Below, one piece after another: positions 13,401-28,400 of a stretch of DNA of 64,000 bases. The DNA is taken from assembly GCF_001949145.1 (NCBI RefSeq), contig NW_019091436.1:846803-910802 (forward strand), read 5' to 3'. The notes under the pieces are model-generated. The model was not told the DNA's origin. It saw only the letters and a program-made list of their open reading frames with translations, and did no database searches. The translations under genes and the position numbers were made by a program. Each line of letters opens with the position of its first letter. Position 1 is the stretch's first letter. Source of the stretch: Acanthaster planci. Lineage: Eukaryota > Echinodermata > Asteroidea > Valvatida > Acanthasteridae.

Positions 13401-16400
13401 TCGGCAAGGACAGGCAGCCGTAACGAAGGTAGAACTGTACTTGACTACCACGGCTTAGGTCCAGATCTGTGGTGGTCAGTTGACGCGTGCAGGCCTAGGG
13501 TACAAACAAAGTGATCAGAATATGAGCAAATCTTCAGCAACAATTTCAATGCATCACAGGGTAAAAAACAGAGATCTGCTGAGAGATGTTGGTAGCTCTG
13601 CAGTCTGGGGACTCACTTTGTGGATTCCTGAAAATTTCTTATCAAAACTGGCAAAATTCCCCCCGAAACTGTCTGAAAATCAGCCCTCGCTTCCAAGATT
13701 GAAGACATCACCAACAGAAAACAAGCTTCTACATAAGCATCCATAACATAAATAGTCTGGAACTAGTGAAACTGAAATGATGATATAAAAATCTAAAAAA
13801 AACATAATTCCAATTCCAGAATGACTCTGAATGTAAAGTAGCTCCCTCTCCACGATTACTTCAAATTTCCATTTTTTTCCTATTAAACCAAAGTTACATA
13901 ATATTGTTCAGACCTACCCCAGTAAAATGCAGGGCCTTCCCGGAGGCTACTGGCCCACATGCGCTGGAGACCATCCCACCGTTGACGTTAAGCCACACCC
14001 CTCCTTCCGCCACTACAGGTTGATGGGAGAATGGTTCCCTGACTTGTTGAGGTAGTGGCCTGATGGGGAGCTCGCAGGCTGGTCCCTGCCAGCTCGCATC
14101 ACATCTGTCAAAAGAGCAAGAAAAACAGCACAGTTCATTCAAAATCAAGAACATGACTCCAACACCAAACATGCTTCAAGGTGTTGACAAATTCTGAATC
14201 CGCAAGTTTGTGTCTTTCAATTAACTTTGACTTTAACTAAACAACTCCATTTTTGGTCTTGTTTGAAATTTGTTACTGTGGAAATATGAATCCAGTCATG
14301 TGATCTCAAGGAAGGGCATCAATACGAAGGAAATAACTAGCAGTTGAAACTTTTTCTGAAAAACCATTGGTAGAATGTTTCTGTCCCGACCAGAGGCCTT
14401 ATTGAGGGAACAATAAATCTATGACTACCAGGATCTCTCATTAGATAATGAGCAACATAATCCCAGAAAAATGAAGCAATCCACCAAAAAATATCTATAC
14501 ATTGTACACCTCATGGACCGAATGGCAGTCTATACAATTTAAACACCAGAAGAAAGTGGTCACTTACACACAGTAGCCTGCATTACATCTGCCGTGCCCA
14601 GTACACATTGTTGAACACTCGGAGCCAATGTACACATAGCTCAGAGCCCAGGTGCTGGATGGTTCAAATCCAGTCGGTTGCCGCCAACGGAATTGGGTAG
14701 ATTTAGACCTAAGAGGCAAGGTTGTTGATATGAAGATGATTGGGGAATGACACAGCCAAAACCTGTGCGTCTGGAAGGTGGGCAAAACTCACTTTGATGG
14801 ACTGGTAATGAAACAGTTCCAGTCCATTTACACAGATGAGTGATAACCGAATATGGTGATGGGATATGGTAAATGACTCAATGATTTAAGGTCCATACAA
14901 AGGCAGAACGGCTCCGTATGTCGATTAATGAACCTTCAAGAATCAAAGACACAACAAGGTCATGCTCAACTATGACCGTCAGTCCATAACATCATTCCCA
15001 ACAACACTGGCGATTGGCTACAGAAAGTGAATCTCAGCTTGGTATCTGTGACAAATCACACAGGTTTCTGTATTTATAAACACAGCCATTAATTCACCAC
15101 TTTATCACGTATATAGTTTGTCCACTCAGTGCAAATTAATAGCCTCATAGGACACTACTGCGTCAGATTTTTATAATGACGCAGACAAACCTTCATCACC
15201 CATTGACTAAATGGGCCCTAAGGCTGGCTGACCTTGTGTGAGGAGGGAGTGGCATGACGACACGGTTCCAGCCAGCGTAGACATCAGCACCTAATTGGCT
15301 GCTCGGATGATAACTTGAGCAGTCAACGTCGGACGGCAGACATGCTCCGTATACCAGTTGCCAATGTTTGCCCATGTCCAGAGAGTACTCCAAATTAATA
15401 CCTGTCCACGTACAGAAGAAGTTCAATATTAAAAAAAGACCAGTTGAGATTGAATCGAATAAGTGAAAATAATGATGAAATCCCAAACTCGGCTGGGAGA
15501 GAACAGAGCAAAGCAGTAACATAAATCATCAGAACAGGCCAAACCAAACTATTGTCTCGACCGGACCATTTACTGAAACTTTAAGCTTAGTAATCCAAAC
15601 ATTCCAAGACTGTATACAGAATATGAATATAAAGCCATTTTTTCACTCAGTTGGATGACTCCAGACTTACTGTAACACTGGTTGGAGCGAGTGCATCCCA
15701 TCGCTAGCTCAAACTGTAGAAATGACTGCTCCGTTACCATGATGTCGGTGCTGACCATGTAACGCATCAGATCATTGCTGGAGAAGTGCAGTGCATTCAC
15801 CCCCGAATCACAAACCTTGTGAACAAGTTTCAGAACAAAGGCCAAAAAAAAACAGAAAAAAAAACACAAATTCACTCTGGAAACCTCTCCACAACTGTTG
15901 AGCTGTTGTTGATCCGTTCTGACCAAGAGTTTAGTCTACAACGACAGACACTATCGAGTGAAGATACCCTGATTCTTTGCCTGTCCGTGACTCAGAATGA
16001 AACAAAATCCTCAGCTGCAAGTGAAAGGCTGATGTGTGAGTTCAATCTGACGCCTGATAAACTGTAATAAACAAGATACTAGGGGCACTTGTACGACACC
16101 AACCAGCATGCAATTTTAGAAAATGACATTTGGGTTGTGCACATTCTGACGAAATTTAGCATTGCTGGTGTGAGTAGCTCTTTGTCCTCACTGGTAAATA
16201 ATTAGTGACTCCTGAGTAGATGAAGCTCATACAGACTCACCTTTGTAAATTTATTTGATAAATGAACTTGATAAAGATTGTTGTACGCAACACTCTTTCC
16301 ATCGACAACGGTTCTTATGAGTAAGCCACACAGTGTGATGAAGCCAGCTCAATTTGTTTCTTTTTTTATATTAATTCCTCAGGTAGGCAACGATTTCCAT

Positions 16401-19400
16401 GCGGGTCCGTTGCTGCAGTAAGTGATGAGAGCTTTTTAATCTTACATGGAGATAAAGCCGTGTACAAACTGACTGGCTACGGCTGAGATTAACAAGCATG
16501 CCTATGACAAGAGCTGCAGCTGCTTAGCCACTGGATTCCAAAGGTGCATGTGTTCCTTCTAATCTCTGCTTAGTAAACTTGACATATCCAAGATCCAAGA
16601 ATGACATCATAGTGGAGTAGGTGTCTGACTGATTTTGGCAGGCCAAGTTGATTCGTAAATCGGTATTAGAGGTGTTGATACACAGATGGATGAGAAACGT
16701 AGACACCAGGGATACTGACCTGCTCCATGACGCCACCGGGAGACAAGAGCCAATTCTGATCATGGGGTGAGGTGATTTCGTTGCTGTCTCGCTGCATGGA
16801 GGAATCAAAGTCATCTTGTAGCACAGGCTGCCCGTGGCCACCGATGAATATCTACGAGGGAAGTCAACCAAATCGATTTCAATTCAACAGTTTTAGTTCT
16901 TATGAGCTCATTCACACTGTAAAATGTACAGGAAACCTCTAGAATTTCAAATGTATTCATTGTTTTATGCAGTGTGTTTAGAACACAGCACATTCCCAAC
17001 ACAGTTTTCCAATGGAATGTGTATATTCAAGAAATATCCTCAAAAACAAATCAAATAATGTGACCTCAAGGACTGGTTGATGACTTTGACAGTCTGGTCA
17101 GTGTTGCAGTTGAGTCCTTCACAAAGTCATTCAGTCTTAAACCAAGCCATAAGCGATGAAAATGAGACAAGACAAAAGCATTGTTTTATTAATGTTAAAC
17201 TTGTTCTTTTAGACTGGTCTTAGGAGAAGACTTGCAATGGCCTCGTCTACAACTCTGAGTTTATGAGCACTGATTCATGAATACAAAAGTAATCCTACCT
17301 TGGAACAAATGATTTTGAGACTTATTTTTAGAAACCCTCACAGAATCCCAAAACTTAATCAGGCAAAATCTAAACGTTTAAAGATTAATCTCAACCTAGG
17401 ACATTTGGATTTCTTACATGGAAAGCACCGAGAAATCAAATGTTTGGATAGAATCCTTGCCTCTGAAGTTGACAATTGATTAGATTGGATTCCAGCCTTA
17501 CCTGATCAATGGCCCAGTCATCGTAGAAGCTTCCCTCGTGGGATGGTTGCCACCATCTGATCCTGGTGGCATTGCTCCTGGCCCCGCTGGGCAGTTCCAG
17601 CATGACGTACCGCGCTGCGTAGCTGTCGTTGTTGAAGCCCATCTCCTCCAAGAGGCTCCAGGTGACGCCTCCGTTGATGGAATACTGAAGCTGGACAGGG
17701 TGGTTCTTGGTACTGGGTGGGGCATGCTCGCAACCAAGGCGGATGAAGAAGTGAACGATACTGCCGAAAAAAAAAAATAATCAAGATGTGACCAAGATGG
17801 GAGAGCTAGTGCGCTGTACGAATTCCAGAGGGCTTAGATTCAAATGCTATTTCTGTCCAATATCCTTTTGTTCATTTGGAAATTAACAAGGTTGTGTTCC
17901 ATATTCTGTGGTCAGCTCACCTTGCAGCAGTCAGGTTCAGATCCCTCGTCACCAGCATTCTTTTACCACTGCCGACAAAGTGTAGACTGGTGCCTGTGAT
18001 CAGGGTGCCACACTTGTTAGTCACCTCTCCACCACTCCACTGGAGGAACTTCATTGAGTCAACCTTGGGAGCTATAAGGACAGGAAAGCATCCAAGGTAT
18101 AACAAATGGAAGTGTATGAATATGCTATCAGCACTTCTTGTTGATCATGTGCATGTAACACTTTATTTTTAAGTTGGGAAAATTAATAGGGAAATTCTAG
18201 GGGATTTAAATTAATCAATGTAAGAAAAGCAAAATGTTCTCCTTTTATGGTTAATAAATTACATGCTACAATCGTAGAAGAATATATTATTTTCACTTGT
18301 TTCCTTAACATCACTTAAATCTTTCACCGTAAACATACTCGGCAAGGTTGTTTACTATTTCCAATTACACAGATTACGTTTCATGACCATTAATTTATTG
18401 TCATGTGTCACCTTCAAACTCCTCCTTCAGGTACCGCGGGTTCTGCTGGAGGGCATAACAGTTTCTGCCGCCATAACCTTGGTCACAACGACACTGGTGC
18501 CCATCAACGCAGGCTCCATGCCCACCACACAGTTCCGGGCAGAGAGGACCAATGTAGACGTTATCTAGAGCCCACGGGCGAGGCTGATCATGTGACCGAT
18601 AGAAGCCTTGATACCATCGGAAACGAACAGTTCTTAAAAGAAAACAAAAGATAGACTCACACAGCTGCCAAAATGTGATTTTCATAACAAAGGCTCTTAC
18701 ACCTTTAAGACAGTCAAATCCAGTGACTTGTCAGTGACTATCCCAAAGCAAATTATGAAACCAATGACTAAATATAGTTGAATGAAGGGCAGGTTTAAAG
18801 TTTAACTTGAAAAACTGAAAAAAAAAGTGAAATATGAATATTCATAGACATACCCACATATATGCAGTCCATTGATTAGTATGGTGACTCTCTTCCAAGG
18901 TTCCAGCTCCCCGATATAATACACGCTGGGTTCAGAAACATGACCGGAGCACACAGTGCTGGACCAGTTCTGGCCGAAGCAATCTGGTTTGAGCAGGTTC
19001 CATGTGGATCCATGGTCTCGCGAGAACTCCAGGGAGATAGGGTTGGCTGATATGGTTTCACTTGCACAGCCAACATTGATCTGTACATGAGCGAAGGTGA
19101 ACAAAGTAGGCTGAAAGAATATTGAGACAAACTTATAAAAGCCAGAATGCTTTTGTGGTGATTATCAGCACCTAATGTCTCAGTGATTGAGAGTTGATAA
19201 AATGAGATGTAAAAGACACAGGTATTTGTATAGCTTTGATAACACAATCAAAAGTGAACAAGTGAGTTACGGCAGATCAGGAAACTAGAGAAATCTGGAA
19301 AACAATCAAGAAATGTTCATTTTTAACAGAAGGGAAGGAACACACCTGAGTTGTACTTCAGGAAATTCATTGAGTCAGTCATGGACTGAAAACCTAATCC

Positions 19401-22400
19401 ATCCCCTGAGCAGGATTCGAACCCAAGTCAAAGTGTCAGAAAGCAAAACAATTTGATTTCACAATACGGTTGTAATTATCTGGCTGAAGGTCTTGTCACA
19501 GAAGTCCATCGTGACCACCTGTGTGCACAATTAATCCCCCTGGCCGGGAAAGACGAAGCTTAATTCAAGCACCAGTGAGTCAGACCATTTGTCATTTTTC
19601 CCCTCACCTCAAATTGCACCATGGTGTGCTCGTTGACGTCAATGTCCCTCGTCGTCACTGAATGTTCCCCCGGTTCTAGCTGGTACACCAAGCCCAGGCT
19701 AGAACCTGCTGTCAACCTGGCCTCCGAGAATTCAAGTTACTCAAAGTCAGCCATTATTTCAGCTCAGATGGTTTCAGTATTCATAATATATCAAGGAAGT
19801 GTCACAAAAATTACTAAAAAGAAATTAATAAATTACAGAGTTACAAATGCTTTAAACAAGAGGCACACGGACAGAAGCAGGATTTGGTCCCATGTTTTGC
19901 CCATACAGTTGAGCTCAAAACAAAAAATCAATTTCTTTTTACATAATTCGCCCGGCACAAGGCCATCAGTGACTACTTAAGATGAGGGCTATACGGAAAA
20001 GAAAGGAAAGGCTGAGAGAAAAACAAAGATCTGTCGCATTCAATGTGAAAGATCTTTATTCACTTTGTGGTTGAACTAGGTTATGGTGTAGGCATCTACA
20101 AAACAGACGCAGAATTACGTCAACATATCAACCTATATGCATGCTTAGAAATTTAAAAAAAAATCGGAACCTGGGGTGTGTTGATTGCACATCATCATCT
20201 GTAGATGGAAGGCAGAGGTGATCCAGCCGTGCTCCAGGATAGAAGAGCCAATCTTCCTCTGAGATTCCTGAGTCAAAGTCTCCTGACAGCATGTTACTGC
20301 CCATGAGGTTTCCACCGATGACGAGGCCGTCAATGGCCCAGGAATCACCATTGCCTGGAATTAAGAAAATGTGGTTCTCAGGTGTTTGTAGTGTTTCTGT
20401 TTTGGGTAGACTGTGTAGATCCGACCCAGATGAACATGTAGTTGAAGTAATCAAAGAGAATATGCTGTAGACGATGAGAGGTAAAAATAAACACAAGTCA
20501 GTATCAAAACTCCTCTTGAGGAAAGGAATATGCTCATTAGCTGCTACTTTTAAAACCTGAAGCATTACTTTGATGGTATATCAATAGCAAAAGCTCAAGC
20601 TAAAAGCAAAAATGCTTGTGGCTGACTTTCGAAAGAAATGTAATGCTGTAAGTCAATGAGACTATTTCACCTAAACAAGAAATGCTCATTTCTCGGGCTT
20701 CAAGTTTTGGTCTTGGAAAATACCTGAGTGTTTGGGTTGCCAGAACCGGAACTTGGTGGCATTGTTCTGGAACATGGGCAGCTTGATGTTGATGAAGGTC
20801 GGTCTGAGTGGCGTTGTGTAGTGCAGCTCACGTAACGTCTCCCAGGTGGTACCCCCATTGTTGGAATACTGGACTAGTACGGCACGGGACCGGTCAGGAT
20901 CGATGCTGGTACTCTGCGATGGACAGCTGTACTGGAAGGTGAACTGCATGTATTGCATCATGGTGCAGTCAATGTCCTGCGTGACCAGCATTCGGGGCCC
21001 TGCCTGTCGAGTTGCGGAGATACACAAGCCATCAAATTCAAGTAATATTTTGACAGAAATCCACTGAAAGTGGGCTTAAGTGTAGCCGTACCACAATCCA
21101 GTGGTTCTGTTTCATAGGGTTATTAGTTCCATTTTTACTGTTTCAAATGTGATGGTGTTTGGATTCAAACCCTGATAAGTACCACAGTGCTTGTGTTCTT
21201 CTTAAGCAGGATGCTTTACAACAATTGCCTCTCCCAACCCAGGAGTAAGAGTGCTTCTGAGGGTAGCAAACAGATTCACAGATCACAAGCTGCCGAAAAC
21301 TGATCTCATAGCCCAATGAACAGGTGGCACAAAAACTGTGAACTGCTTTGACACGTCTGGATGTAAAGCATTATAAAGATATGAACAAGGAAATTAACTG
21401 GAGTGGGACTCGAACCTCCGACCTTCGTAACACCGTACCGGTAACGCTCTACAAACTGAGCTATCCAGCCCTATGTTGGTGGCTCTTCCCATTTGTCACT
21501 ATTTCTGTTTGGGAGGCACTAGCCAGAAGCGGTTTAAACCTGAAACACCACATAGCCAGGGATCATGCCCTAATTAAACGATACAACCTGGGAAGTGGTG
21601 ACCAGGGATCATTCAGAGAGGATGCGGCTTTTTGAACATAAATCACGAAACAAACTATATAGGGAAACTGACTAGGTGCTTATAAATGATAAAAACAAAG
21701 AAACTCAGTGGAGCAGGACTTGATCCTGCAACCTCCGGAACACCTTACCGGTGCTCTACTGGTCAGTTTCCCATATACATGTTGTTTGTTTCACGGATAT
21801 AAAGCAACTCTAAAGGCACAACATATCAATGTATACTGGCTTGACTTTGAAGATACCTCTCGAAAGACTGCGGCAGTTCCTGATACCAGTATACCACACA
21901 TGTTACCAATGTGTGCACCATAGGAACTAGACCAACGGGTTTCGGAGAGCTGCCCTTCAAAGTTGTCTTTGAGCATCTTGGGAAGAGGATGCTGAGGGAC
22001 GCAACGAGAACCGCCAAAGCCAGCATCACAACTGAAAAAATCAACATTAAAAAGACGAACAGCTATCAAAATTAATCATCCCAAAACTTCATCTAGCCAA
22101 AAAAAGGGCTTTCGTGGTAAAGCATATAATCCAATATTTTTCAATGCCTAATCAAAATTTTCCATTTGATTTTTAAAATTCAGATTTTTTGCTGATTTTT
22201 CCCAAAAGGTGGAGTACATGAACCATTTAGCTTTTGACTCGTGTTGACATAGAGAGCTTGTTTCCACAAAAGAAATGAACAAAAATGTGCGTACTTTTTC
22301 GAATCCCTCTGTTTTTCAAATGGATACATCACATTTCAGACACAAGTCACATCTGACCAATCATAGTGGCAACGCTTTCTGTACTTACATACACTGACCG

Positions 22401-25400
22401 TGATGGCACCCACCATGGCCAGAGCACATCCAGGGACAGTCATACAGACCTAGGTGGATGGAGTCTAGAGCCCAGACATCTTGCTCACCGGTGAAAGCTG
22501 GCTGGATCCAGCGGAAACGGGTGGAAGGCGATCTGTTGAGAGATGATGATGCAATCAAGACACAACAGCTTCAAAATACGGCAAAAAAGGAATTGGTAGG
22601 TGCAACAAGGATTGGTCTCTTGTAGCGTAACAGCAAGGAAGATTTTCCAAACCTCAGTCTTGCCAGAAGTCTTGGCTTTATGTCAGGCAGAGGAATCATT
22701 TCTCAAGCAGCTTCTGTCGCCACGAAATGGATATAGTTCCACAATTTTAAAAAAGGCCAAGTGTGACCAGATCTCACAGAATTAGTCCTGAGGCCTTTCT
22801 ATGTCAGTAAATTTGTCACAGTGTGTAAACCGGCCAATTTGTTTTGACGTATCACCGAGTTGGCCATCCAGAGGGAAACAGATGCTGTGCCGATGAAAAA
22901 CGTTGATAGTTCCAACGGATTTACATTGCGCAAGATTTTTTTTAAAGGCCCGTAACTCAAAAAGCAGCTCTGGAGATATCCAACTGAAATGAAATATAAC
23001 TAAATGCATAATGCGATGAGAATTTTCTGGGTTAGATAACTCACACAGCAGCTATGGGGAGGTAGACGGTCACCCGCGTCCACTTGGAGTACATCTCGGC
23101 CGTGTACACGCTGCCGAGGTCGTAACCCCCACACCCCATGTCTGGCGGGATGCATTCCTCTTTCACGAGGTGCCAAGACCGTCCCATATCTACTGAGTAC
23201 TCCAAGGCGATGGAGTGCTCGGGTGAGAAGGTGGTCTGGTGCCTACATCCAGCGACGATTTCAAATTGAAGGAATGTTGCTGGTGTGATCTCAAAGTCCC
23301 ACGTTTCCGCGTAGCGAGGAGCACCTGTAATGTTTAAAGAAGGTTGGTACCAGGTCGCACAAGGTGGTTTTCTTCAAGCACTTTTTATTCACCATGAGCT
23401 AGGGGAAGCAGATGAATTTACAGGCAGGATAAAGACACTTCTCAGGAGACTGGGTGAAACGGAAGTTGATTTTCATTTTCACAGGTTGCCTGGGATCAGT
23501 TGATCATACCTTGTGTGGATAACACTGACCTAGCTTTAAATTTTGTTGAGTAAATCTCCCCCCAAATGTGATATTTGTATGTGTTTGTCAAGCAGTCAAG
23601 TATATGTTAATTTAACTTTGATGCTTTTCTTGCAATGACTTCAGAAATATAATCTACAAATATTGACCACTTTGAGTGGTACAGTAAAACCAGCCTCCCG
23701 AGGTGATCCATGGAGCGTTCTATTTTCCTGAGGCAAAGCTGAGGGAAAATAGAATGCTCCATGGATCCCCGAGGGAGACTAGTTTTACTATACAACTCGA
23801 AGCAGTCAATATTTGTTTTATAACACCTCGCCACAGATTCTGCACAATTTAAGCTAAAAATCAATGACATGGGTGTGAGTGGCCATTCAAAATTAAAGCT
23901 GAAAACAGCTAGCAAAAAGCTGAAATGTAAAGAAGTCCCCACACGTTTGTACACAGGAGGTGCACAAAAAAAATTAATTTCTTGGTCAACATCTACCAAA
24001 AAACCCCCCTGAAATCAGCTAGAAAGCTGAATTTTCACACCGCTGCAATAATACCATATCAAAAAGCAAAGTGTTAGTGTGCCATTTTGCAAATTGTGTG
24101 CGATGTTAGAATGTGTGTACTGCCAACATATACCATGTGACATACCGGACCTGAATATTTGCATCTTCGTTCTTTTAACCTATTCAGCTAGTAGTACCTA
24201 GTACGTAGCCTGGTTCAACAGTAGGCCTATTATTCATGGTTTCGTTGCTATGGATGTAGTTCTTTGGTTGCTACGGGTATAGTTCTTTTCAGGGCGAGGC
24301 TGAATGTGTATATTCTTTTTGGAGTGGTGGCACAAAAATAGTAAACCTGGCAAGCATCACATGACACACTTTGGCCAATCAAGATGTAGAATCTGTGGGT
24401 GAGACGTTATGAATGTTCACATTGTTACGAGCTTAAATTACAATAAAGAAACAAGTAAACAAACTTATACTCCCCCTAAATGATTTATATTCGGAACAAA
24501 TTAATGCCTTAATTTGGAAGATCTTTACATGAAGTAATTTTCTGCAGTAAAATGGCTATGATAAAATATAATCTGATAACAATGAATAATTTTTTTTTTT
24601 AACTGATCTACAGAAAATGCATTACTGTGGGTCACGATACTCACCACTTCCGCCATCAAAGACAAGTGCTTCTAGCCTAGAGTGGCAGTGTGTCTTTCGG
24701 GTACCAGACATGACGGAGTACCAGCTATTGCTCAATTCTGCATCAAATCCTTCATAGAAGCCGTGTGCATTGGTGTCGTTGGCTCCAATCAGAACGTTGT
24801 CGATGGCCCACTGTGCTTGTCTTCCATCTGAAATGTTGAAGGAAATATGACATTGACTTTCTGTAAAGCACATGCGTCAAAACAAAAAGTCTGAATTGGC
24901 TAAGCCTGGACGTGTCAAGAAAGTGGTGTTCAGCTTGTTTTTATGATTCAGATACAAAACAGCTTTCTTCAAATCCATACCTACCCATGGATATAAACGG
25001 CTGCCACCATCGGAATACGGTGTCATTCGTCTTAGCTTCTGTGGGCAGTTCTATGGTTACCTGCAACCAGAAGGAGAAAAATTCTTATGAGACGGGAAGA
25101 AGATTGAGAGGCATGCAAATAGAAGGGGCCAAGTAGTTACAGTACAGTCTTACTCATGTTTTATGACACCAGGGACTGTTTGGTGCTACAGAGTAGCAAC
25201 CAAGCTAAATGGCATCGTAACAATTCATTCCAAGGCTGACTTTCCTTACTTTGACAGAGGAAGCCATGTCCATCGCGGTTGGGTCGATAGCTTGCAGGGT
25301 ATGCCAAGTAATGCCGTTGTCTGCGGAGAACTGTACGATGACTGTCTCCTGACGTGACGTAGCAAGTTGGCACTGGGATCCTAAGTCCGGGCTTCCAATG

Positions 25401-28400
25401 CGTAGGTAGAACTGAAGGATCCTGGCAGCGAGCACAAGACGGGAATCATCCTTCAAGTTAAAAGTCAATCAGTTCCGACATGTGGGGATTCTAAAATCCT
25501 TTGTTACAGGGAATCTGCTTGTTAACAGGTTTGTCCAACACTGCCAGAACTTCTTGTGCATAAACTAACAGGAATCCAATTTACTGATCGATTTGCTCAA
25601 TGTGTGGCCTGTTTTTCCTGTTCGTTTTATAAGAATGTTCAGAAGCTGATTCTCTGAATTTTAATGGATTTTTATATGTAAAAAGTACCCTCAATGGCAA
25701 AACATATTATTGTAAAGTATTTCTGAGAAGGATCCACACATTCCTAAAAAAGTGCCCCAGGCACTGTAGCTCATAAACAAGCCTGAAGAAACCTGTAGAG
25801 AGGAGACAATGAGAAGCAGTTACAGTTTTAGAGGTGGGAGGAAAACCCCAGAGGAATATTCTGGGTAAAACCCACGGAATTAGGTAGGGACCGAAAACCC
25901 AATCCACACGTGGACCGAGTCAGGAATCAAACCCAGACCACAGAGGTAAAAGACAAGGAAATGCTTTCACAGGTCCAACTGTCCCTATGTGTACCTACCG
26001 TAACATGAGGTAACTTTGGGCCATTTTTTGCATGTATGTTATCATTTCTTCTCAGTTAAAGACAATCAATTTCAATTTCTTTTCTTTTCAGAGCATTGTG
26101 ATACTCATCTAAACTTTGATGCTGAAGAAAAGGAAGTTCAAAATTTATTGGTGTCTTAGAGATTAAAAAAAGGGGTGACCGAAGTTACCCTGGGTTTGGG
26201 GCAACATTGGCAACCTTTTGTTTTTGGCCTTCATCAAAATGGGGCATGAAAATCAAAATAAAAATGGTTGCCATGGTTACCACAAACAACGAAAATGTTA
26301 AATAATGAATAACTATGATATTTCTGAATAAAATGATACTAAATACGTCCGCATCCACTGTGGGTTTGAGAGAATAACAACGTTTCAAACCCTCTAGTGG
26401 TTACTGACCAAAGTTACCCATGTTACGGAGTATCAAGGCAAGTACCAGATGTCCTTTGAATCACGTCACCTGTGGCATAGGATTCTAATCGGCAACAAAC
26501 TTCAACTGCACTCACTTGATAGCTGATGTGTTCAAGGGGACCGTCCGAGCCTCTCTCGGACCAACAGACCCAAAGTACAGAGTGTTGTCCATCTTGATGA
26601 CACCACACCCCTGACCGATGGCCCCGCTCTGTGGGCTGGCCCACGATGCACCGAGTGTCCGGCCTTCGAACTCGTCCATCAGACCAACAGGGTTCTCTCT
26701 CAAGGGCTGGCAGCTCACGCCTAAAGGCATATTAAAAGCCATCAGGTCAACCTGGCCTCAGTAATTCACAACAATAATTCTGGCTGCAGTGACGATAGAC
26801 ATGGCTTTTTTCCACACTCAGGGATGCCATGGCACAAGTGGTGACACTTATGAGATGAAGGCCTCTAAATCTGGCACTTTGTAATTCAACAGGAATCTTC
26901 AAAAGTTTCCGGCCATATACTGTCCATCACATCCATTTTCATCCAGACGCCAAACCAAGTAATACATCAAAACAAAGAGCTTAAAGTGATCTTTCTAGTG
27001 CATGAAAATAATGACTAAATATATGGCATTACTGAGACTCCCTGTTGTGGAATCCTGTCACTTATTATCTGCAAGTAGTAAATCGACAACAATGCGTTCT
27101 TCTTCAAAAAAACAGTTTACATATTAATGAAATTGTACAGGTAATCATTAAGTTAAAGTAATCATTTTTGAGTCTAAATCTAGTTTTCCAGTTTCTGAAA
27201 CTTCAACGCCCGATATTCTCTCTCTCTGATATTCTCTTCTCTCATGTACACCTACAGCCTTACCTGTATGACCATAATCACAATGACATCTCCCCTCCAA
27301 GCACACGCCATGACCACGGCAGTTGTCCGGACAGGCCTCCCCGATGTACACTGCTCCGATGCTGAAGGTGGGAGCAAACTCATCCTCCGCCTGCCAAAAA
27401 CGGAACTGGGTCTTCCTGTAAAGGCAAAGACGTATCCAACAGTTGTAGCTATGGAGATACACAGGCACTATAAGCTTTTACGTCCTCATGTATGTGAGGA
27501 CATCATGCATCCCTCTGAAAAATGGCCAAAGGCATTCTGGTTGCTGTGACCTTAACTGCACATGTTTTTTGCCTAGTTTTGTTTCGGAGAATGTTGGCGT
27601 AATACAGGCACTGTGTTCCGATGGTGACAGGTTCGAATCTTACCCCACTTCATCAGTTTTGAGGTTTGAGTGTCAACAAAGCCAGGAGGAGACCTACTTT
27701 TGAGTGATGTGTTCTGGGAGTCGTATGACCACCAGTCTCCAATAGGCATACTGCCCCATGTGGTAGACACTCCCTTCCTGATAGGTTTGCCCTGCCCCTG
27801 TGCAGAGCCCTTCCTCTAGGCTGGAGGGATAGCAGCTCTCGATGACTTGATTCCAGTGAAGGCCGTTGTCATGGGAATATTGGAGATAGACGGGGGCAAA
27901 GTGGGTGAAACCGGACAGGCAGCCAATCACAAGCTGAGATATAACAAATAGTTCAATGACACAAAGGAAAAGGCTTCTGTGACAAATTTTGAAATTGGTT
28001 CTGTTCACAATCGTCAGTCAGCAAGAAGAAAGTTGATTGTGGGCGCGACACCAACGTATCAAAATACACAAGATAATAAAACTATTAAAGGGTCATATTT
28101 TTTAATGAAAATTAAAAAGCAATGAAAATAACTGACAAATATTAACAACATCTTGTACCAAATGTCACGAAATTTACAACGTGATTGACAAGGAAAGCCA
28201 AGCACACCTTGAACTGTATGACATCACCGCCTTTAAGTGCCATCTTCCTAGTGACAGCAAACCGGTCCCCGCCTAGCTGATTGAACACTAGCGCATTCAT
28301 GTTCACTGAGCTACAATAGCTGCCTGGTTCCCCGTTACTAACCGTCATCCACAGGCTATCTGGGCTTGCGCCTTCATCCTGGGAAGGAGAATTGCATTAT

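Noticed and set aside
21401-21470. Possible functional tRNA gene on the minus strand.
   Set aside because: The A and B boxes are present, but I could not fold a clean anticodon arm, and SINE-like sequence with a second tRNA-like head follows.
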